From Limnomonas spitsbergensis (Eukaryota > Chlorophyta > Chlorophyceae > Chlamydomonadales), in NCBI GenBank assembly GCA_037349105.1, contig JAYJMM010000109.1, positions 838,501-902,500 of the forward strand: a DNA stretch of 64,000 bases, written 5' to 3'. The notes under the pieces are model-generated. The model ran no database searches. It was not told where the DNA came from and worked only from the letters and a program-made list of their open reading frames with translations. The position numbers and the translations under genes are program-made. This document shows, piece after piece, positions 61,312-64,000 of the stretch (within the stretch, counting starts at the first letter, position 1; every line of letters starts with the position of its first letter).

Positions 61312-64000
61312 ATGCCTGTGGAAATGACAGGCGTAGATCTGAACCCCGATAGGCACCAGCACCCTGACGTCCAACGGAAGAGTGGGCGTCTAAGGGGGCT
61401 GGAGCCGGGTGTAGACCTAAAAAATGCTAGTGCTGAGATTGTAGCAGAGGCCCTGTTGATGGCGGAAAAGCTGGCAGGGCCAGTGGAGCCGCCTGCAGAG
61501 GATTGCAGGGTACCTGAGCCGGGCCGCGTACCACCCAGAGGGGCAGGGGCGCAGGCAGATGGGGCAGTACTAGTAACACGAAAAGGCATTGGTCGAGGGG
61601 GTCCATTGCCCGCTGGTTCCGACAGCAGTCTGAATTTCGAGCAGGGGCAGACTCAAGCAGGGACCCCAGAGCTGATCTTGGATCAAGCAACGGAAGCATC
61701 CCAGAGCTGTGACACGCGACAGAGCAGTGAACCTGAGGCCGAGCTGCAGCAGAGCCTGCCCAGGATGGCGAGTGTTGCACAGCGGGTTGAAAAAGAACCC
61801 AGCCAACCGGATCTAAGGACCAAGGTAGCCGCAGCTTCAGACAAGTTTGCAGGCTGTGATAAAACCGGCACAGACAAACCTCGAATAAAGACAGAGGAAG
61901 ATGGGGCCAGGAATGTGCCCGCAGGGGTCAAGCACGAGGAAGCTGAGCCCCAGCCAGCAGCGGGCAGACAGAGCTCGCAGGCAGGCAAGGAAAAGGAGAA
62001 ACCAGCTGAGCCGGTAGGGGAGCCTTGGGCTGACCTAATATCCGAGGAAGGACAGCCAGACCCAGTTCAGAAAAAGCAGGGGCAGCAGACGACAGCAGAA
62101 CTGCGTACCGTGCAGCAGCTGCAGCCGCGCAAGGCACTAGTTAGAAGAGGAGCTGGATCCACAGTCTTCGGCACACCGCTGTCCAGTTTTCCACCCAGTG
62201 CAAACAGACCTGCGCAGACATCCAAGGAGGGATCTAGCAGCCAGATGCAAAGAGAGCCAGAGCGCTCCGAGGCTGGGGGAGTAGTGTGCGGCAATGAGGA
62301 GTCGGAAGGGCCGATTGGTTGGGCAGGAATTGTGCAGTGGGCAACAGACCTGTGGAAGCAAGTGTGCTCCAGGACGTTCTTGCATTTCCATGACCAGGTC
62401 ACAGCCATTGAGGAGTTCAAGGCCCATCATCTGCGGGGGTGGGCAACAAAGGCCATGTTGGGTATCCCCCACACAGGGTTGGACAGGGCGATACTGTTAG
62501 CCGCCCTTGGACAGGTATCCAAGGGAAGGGCGGGACACGAAGCAGCCAGGGCTGTTAAAGCCTTCGCAGATGAATGGTGCAACGAGGTCACAGGAGACCA
62601 GGAAGAACCTGGATCAGAACCAGAGGATGAGGAGGACCAGGCGTGGGAAGGATTTGAAACAGAGGTGCAGCGGCCTGAGGGGCGCAGGGAGGTGCAATGG
62701 TGGCAGCAGCAGGCGGGAGCCGCGCCAACACCAACACTCAGATCTGCAGCTTTCGAGGTCAGCAGTGAGCCCAGCCTCAGAGGACGGCCAAGGGGCAGGG
62801 AAGCGCCCAGAGCCAGCAGTCCAGCCGCCAGCGAAAGGGCGGAATTGACTAGCCGATCACTCGCCAGGATGGCAGAGCAAAGCACAGCAGCACGCAGAGC
62901 AAGCAGGCAAGAGTCTTATGAGTTGCTGCGCATAGTCGAGGACAAAGAGAACGCATACCAGGAAACCCAGGTGGATTACATCAAGGAATTCCTGAGGAAC
63001 AGGCAGTCAGGCGCAGCAAGGGGAGCCAGGAGGAATGAGCCTGCAGGCAGCGCACGGAGCAGTGGTCCAAGAATACAGGAGGCCAGAGAGGAAACACAGT
63101 CTGATTCCTATGCCAGGAATTACACAGGCGGGACGCAGCCAGGTCGGCAGAGCCAGGAGCCGCCCAGGGGGCAGGCATACTCCAGGGAACAGCCTCACCA
63201 GCACAGCCAAGAGCCGCCCAGAGGACAGGCAGAGGGCAGGGAACAGCCAAGCCAGCAGAACCAGGAGCAAGCCAGGGGACCAGCGGAACACAGCAGAGGA
63301 GGGCGGCAGGAATGGCAAGACCAGGAGCTGCCCAGGGGACAGGCAGAGCCCGGTAGAGCACAGTCTCGAAGGCCTGGATCTGGCAGCAGACCAGGCAGAA
63401 GCGAATCAGAACGTCCGCCACCCGAAGGAAGTAAAAGCTCGGCAGGCAGAGCGGGCAGACAGCCATCACAAGACGCTCACGATCAGGATGAGGATTATAA
63501 CAGACATGACAGGTATCATTCAGGCCGCAGCCCATCGAGGGGCGGCAGTGGAGGACCGGGGTCGCGGTCAGAGTCAGTAGATTCGGGACCAGGAGGAGCG
63601 GACAGACGCAGGTCGGGGGCCAGACAGGAGTCCAGCGACCAGGAAATGAAAAGGCTCGATCGGGAGCAGGCGAGGGTGAACCTGCAGCTGCAGCAGCAGA
63701 TGGTACTGCAGCTGGCAGGGGTAGCCAAGGTCGCCAAGATCCCAGCCATCCAAGGCAACGTACCAGTCCTGGATATGTCACACCCAGGCGCAGTTGCAGC
63801 CAGGAAGTATTGCCAGGCGTGTGGATACTGGGGATCGCACAACAGGTTGGCAATGTCAGATGACCAGCCAGCATTGGCTGTGGTAGCAGGTGAAATAGCT
63901 GGATCATGCCAGTCGCCGTCAGCTATGACGTTGCTGATCAAGTCGCTGGTCAAGCTGTGGGACAGCAAACCGGCCAGCATGAGGCCGCTGATGGCGGCCA
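61312..64000 (+). CDS. Gag-like / unidentified retroelement ORF (runs off the window)
   Basis: An uninterrupted frame of 896 codons from ATG 61312 to the window end. The N-terminal third is Glu/Gln/Pro/Ala-rich and looks disordered. A folded-looking segment follows (IGWAGIVQWATDLWKQVCSR, HFHDQVTAIEEFKAHHLRGW, AILLAALGQVSKGR; 62308-62535). Next comes an Arg/Gln/Ser-rich region with repeats of about 17 residues (SQEPPRGQA-SREQPHQ; 63140-63350), and a C-terminal ordered part (MKRLDREQARVNLQLQQQMV, KIPAIQGNVPVLDMSHPGAV, YCQACGYWGSHN). The C-x2-C...H piece is only a partial zinc-knuckle. Size, basic and disordered composition, position after a terminal repeat, and codon use unlike the PUS1-like gene (many AGG/AGA and CAG) suggest a gag or capsid-like protein. 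No protease, RT or recombinase is visible within the window. Confidence 0.55.
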   Translation, partial: MPVEMTGVDLNPDRHQHPDVQRKSGRLRGLEPGVDLKNASAEIVAEALLMAEKLAGPVEPPAEDCRVPEPGRVPPRGAGAQADGAVLVTRKGIGRGGPLPAGSDSSLNFEQGQTQAGTPELILDQATEASQSCDTRQSSEPEAELQQSLPRMASVAQRVEKEPSQPDLRTKVAAASDKFAGCDKTGTDKPRIKTEEDGARNVPAGVKHEEAEPQPAAGRQSSQAGKEKEKPAEPVGEPWADLISEEGQPDPVQKKQGQQTTAELRTVQQLQPRKALVRRGAGSTVFGTPLSSFPPSANRPAQTSKEGSSSQMQREPERSEAGGVVCGNEESEGPIGWAGIVQWATDLWKQVCSRTFLHFHDQVTAIEEFKAHHLRGWATKAMLGIPHTGLDRAILLAALGQVSKGRAGHEAARAVKAFADEWCNEVTGDQEEPGSEPEDEEDQAWEGFETEVQRPEGRREVQWWQQQAGAAPTPTLRSAAFEVSSEPSLRGRPRGREAPRASSPAASERAELTSRSLARMAEQSTAARRASRQESYELLRIVEDKENAYQETQVDYIKEFLRNRQSGAARGARRNEPAGSARSSGPRIQEAREETQSDSYARNYTGGTQPGRQSQEPPRGQAYSREQPHQHSQEPPRGQAEGREQPSQQNQEQARGPAEHSRGGRQEWQDQELPRGQAEPGRAQSRRPGSGSRPGRSESERPPPEGSKSSAGRAGRQPSQDAHDQDEDYNRHDRYHSGRSPSRGGSGGPGSRSESVDSGPGGADRRRSGARQESSDQEMKRLDREQARVNLQLQQQMVLQLAGVAKVAKIPAIQGNVPVLDMSHPGAVAARKYCQACGYWGSHNRLAMSDDQPALAVVAGEIAGSCQSPSAMTLLIKSLVKLWDSKPASMRPLMAA

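Overview
The window looks like nuclear DNA of a green alga, probably a chlorophycean or volvocalean species. The evidence is spliceosomal introns with GTGAGT, GTGGGT or GTAAGT donors and CAG acceptors, a secreted hydroxyproline-rich glycoprotein with long (Ser-Pro) runs, GC-rich coding sequence, plant-type TTTAGGG motifs, and a very high load of minisatellites and transposons. There is no operon structure and no CRISPR array. Nothing in the sequence fixes the species.

Layout. 0-1.2 kb: an inverted fragment of a terminal repeat seen again at 60 kb, then old LINE 3' ends interrupted by an AT-rich insert that carries a perfect palindrome and part of an organelle-type initiator tRNA-Met. 1.2-6 kb: satellites, a long-arm foldback element, a short unknown ORF and a 1.7-kb minisatellite. 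8.8-10.4 kb (-): a secreted Ser/Pro-rich glycoprotein. 11.69-14.86 kb: a complete PIF/Harbinger transposon with terminal inverted repeats, a TTA target duplication, a spliced DDE transposase and a convergent second ORF. 16.7-17.4 kb: a Harbinger-type MITE. 18.4-20.4 kb: tandem repeats. 20.5-23.3 kb and 28.3-30.4 kb: degraded LINE copies, several stacked head to tail. 23.4-27 kb (+): a transposase-like pseudogene and an F-box/ankyrin pseudogene. 31-34.7 kb (+): a candidate spliced secreted protein. 37-38.9 kb: a GC-rich ORF of uncertain strand. 39.7-43.3 kb (-): a multi-exon gene whose conserved-looking motifs suggest a permuted papain/LRAT-like fold. 43.8-45.35 kb: a 31-bp minisatellite. 47.95-59.17 kb (+): a 13-exon TruA/PUS1-family tRNA pseudouridine synthase, the best-supported gene here. 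60-64 kb: a terminal-repeat-like sequence with a nested MITE, followed by a long open, gag-like ORF that runs off the window.

The most notable signal is in the PUS1-like gene. Most of its introns have grown by tandem reiteration of their own exon-intron junctions. Intron 3 (3.6 kb) starts with about 26 copies of a 66-bp unit carrying the 5' splice site and ends with about 11 copies of a 69-bp unit carrying the 3' splice site plus the first bases of exon 4. Introns 2, 5, 7, 8, 9, 10 and 11 show the same pattern at smaller scale. The effect is a gene full of decoy splice sites, which may record how introns expand in this genome. Exon joins were checked for reading phase by hand. No database search or transcript data was available.
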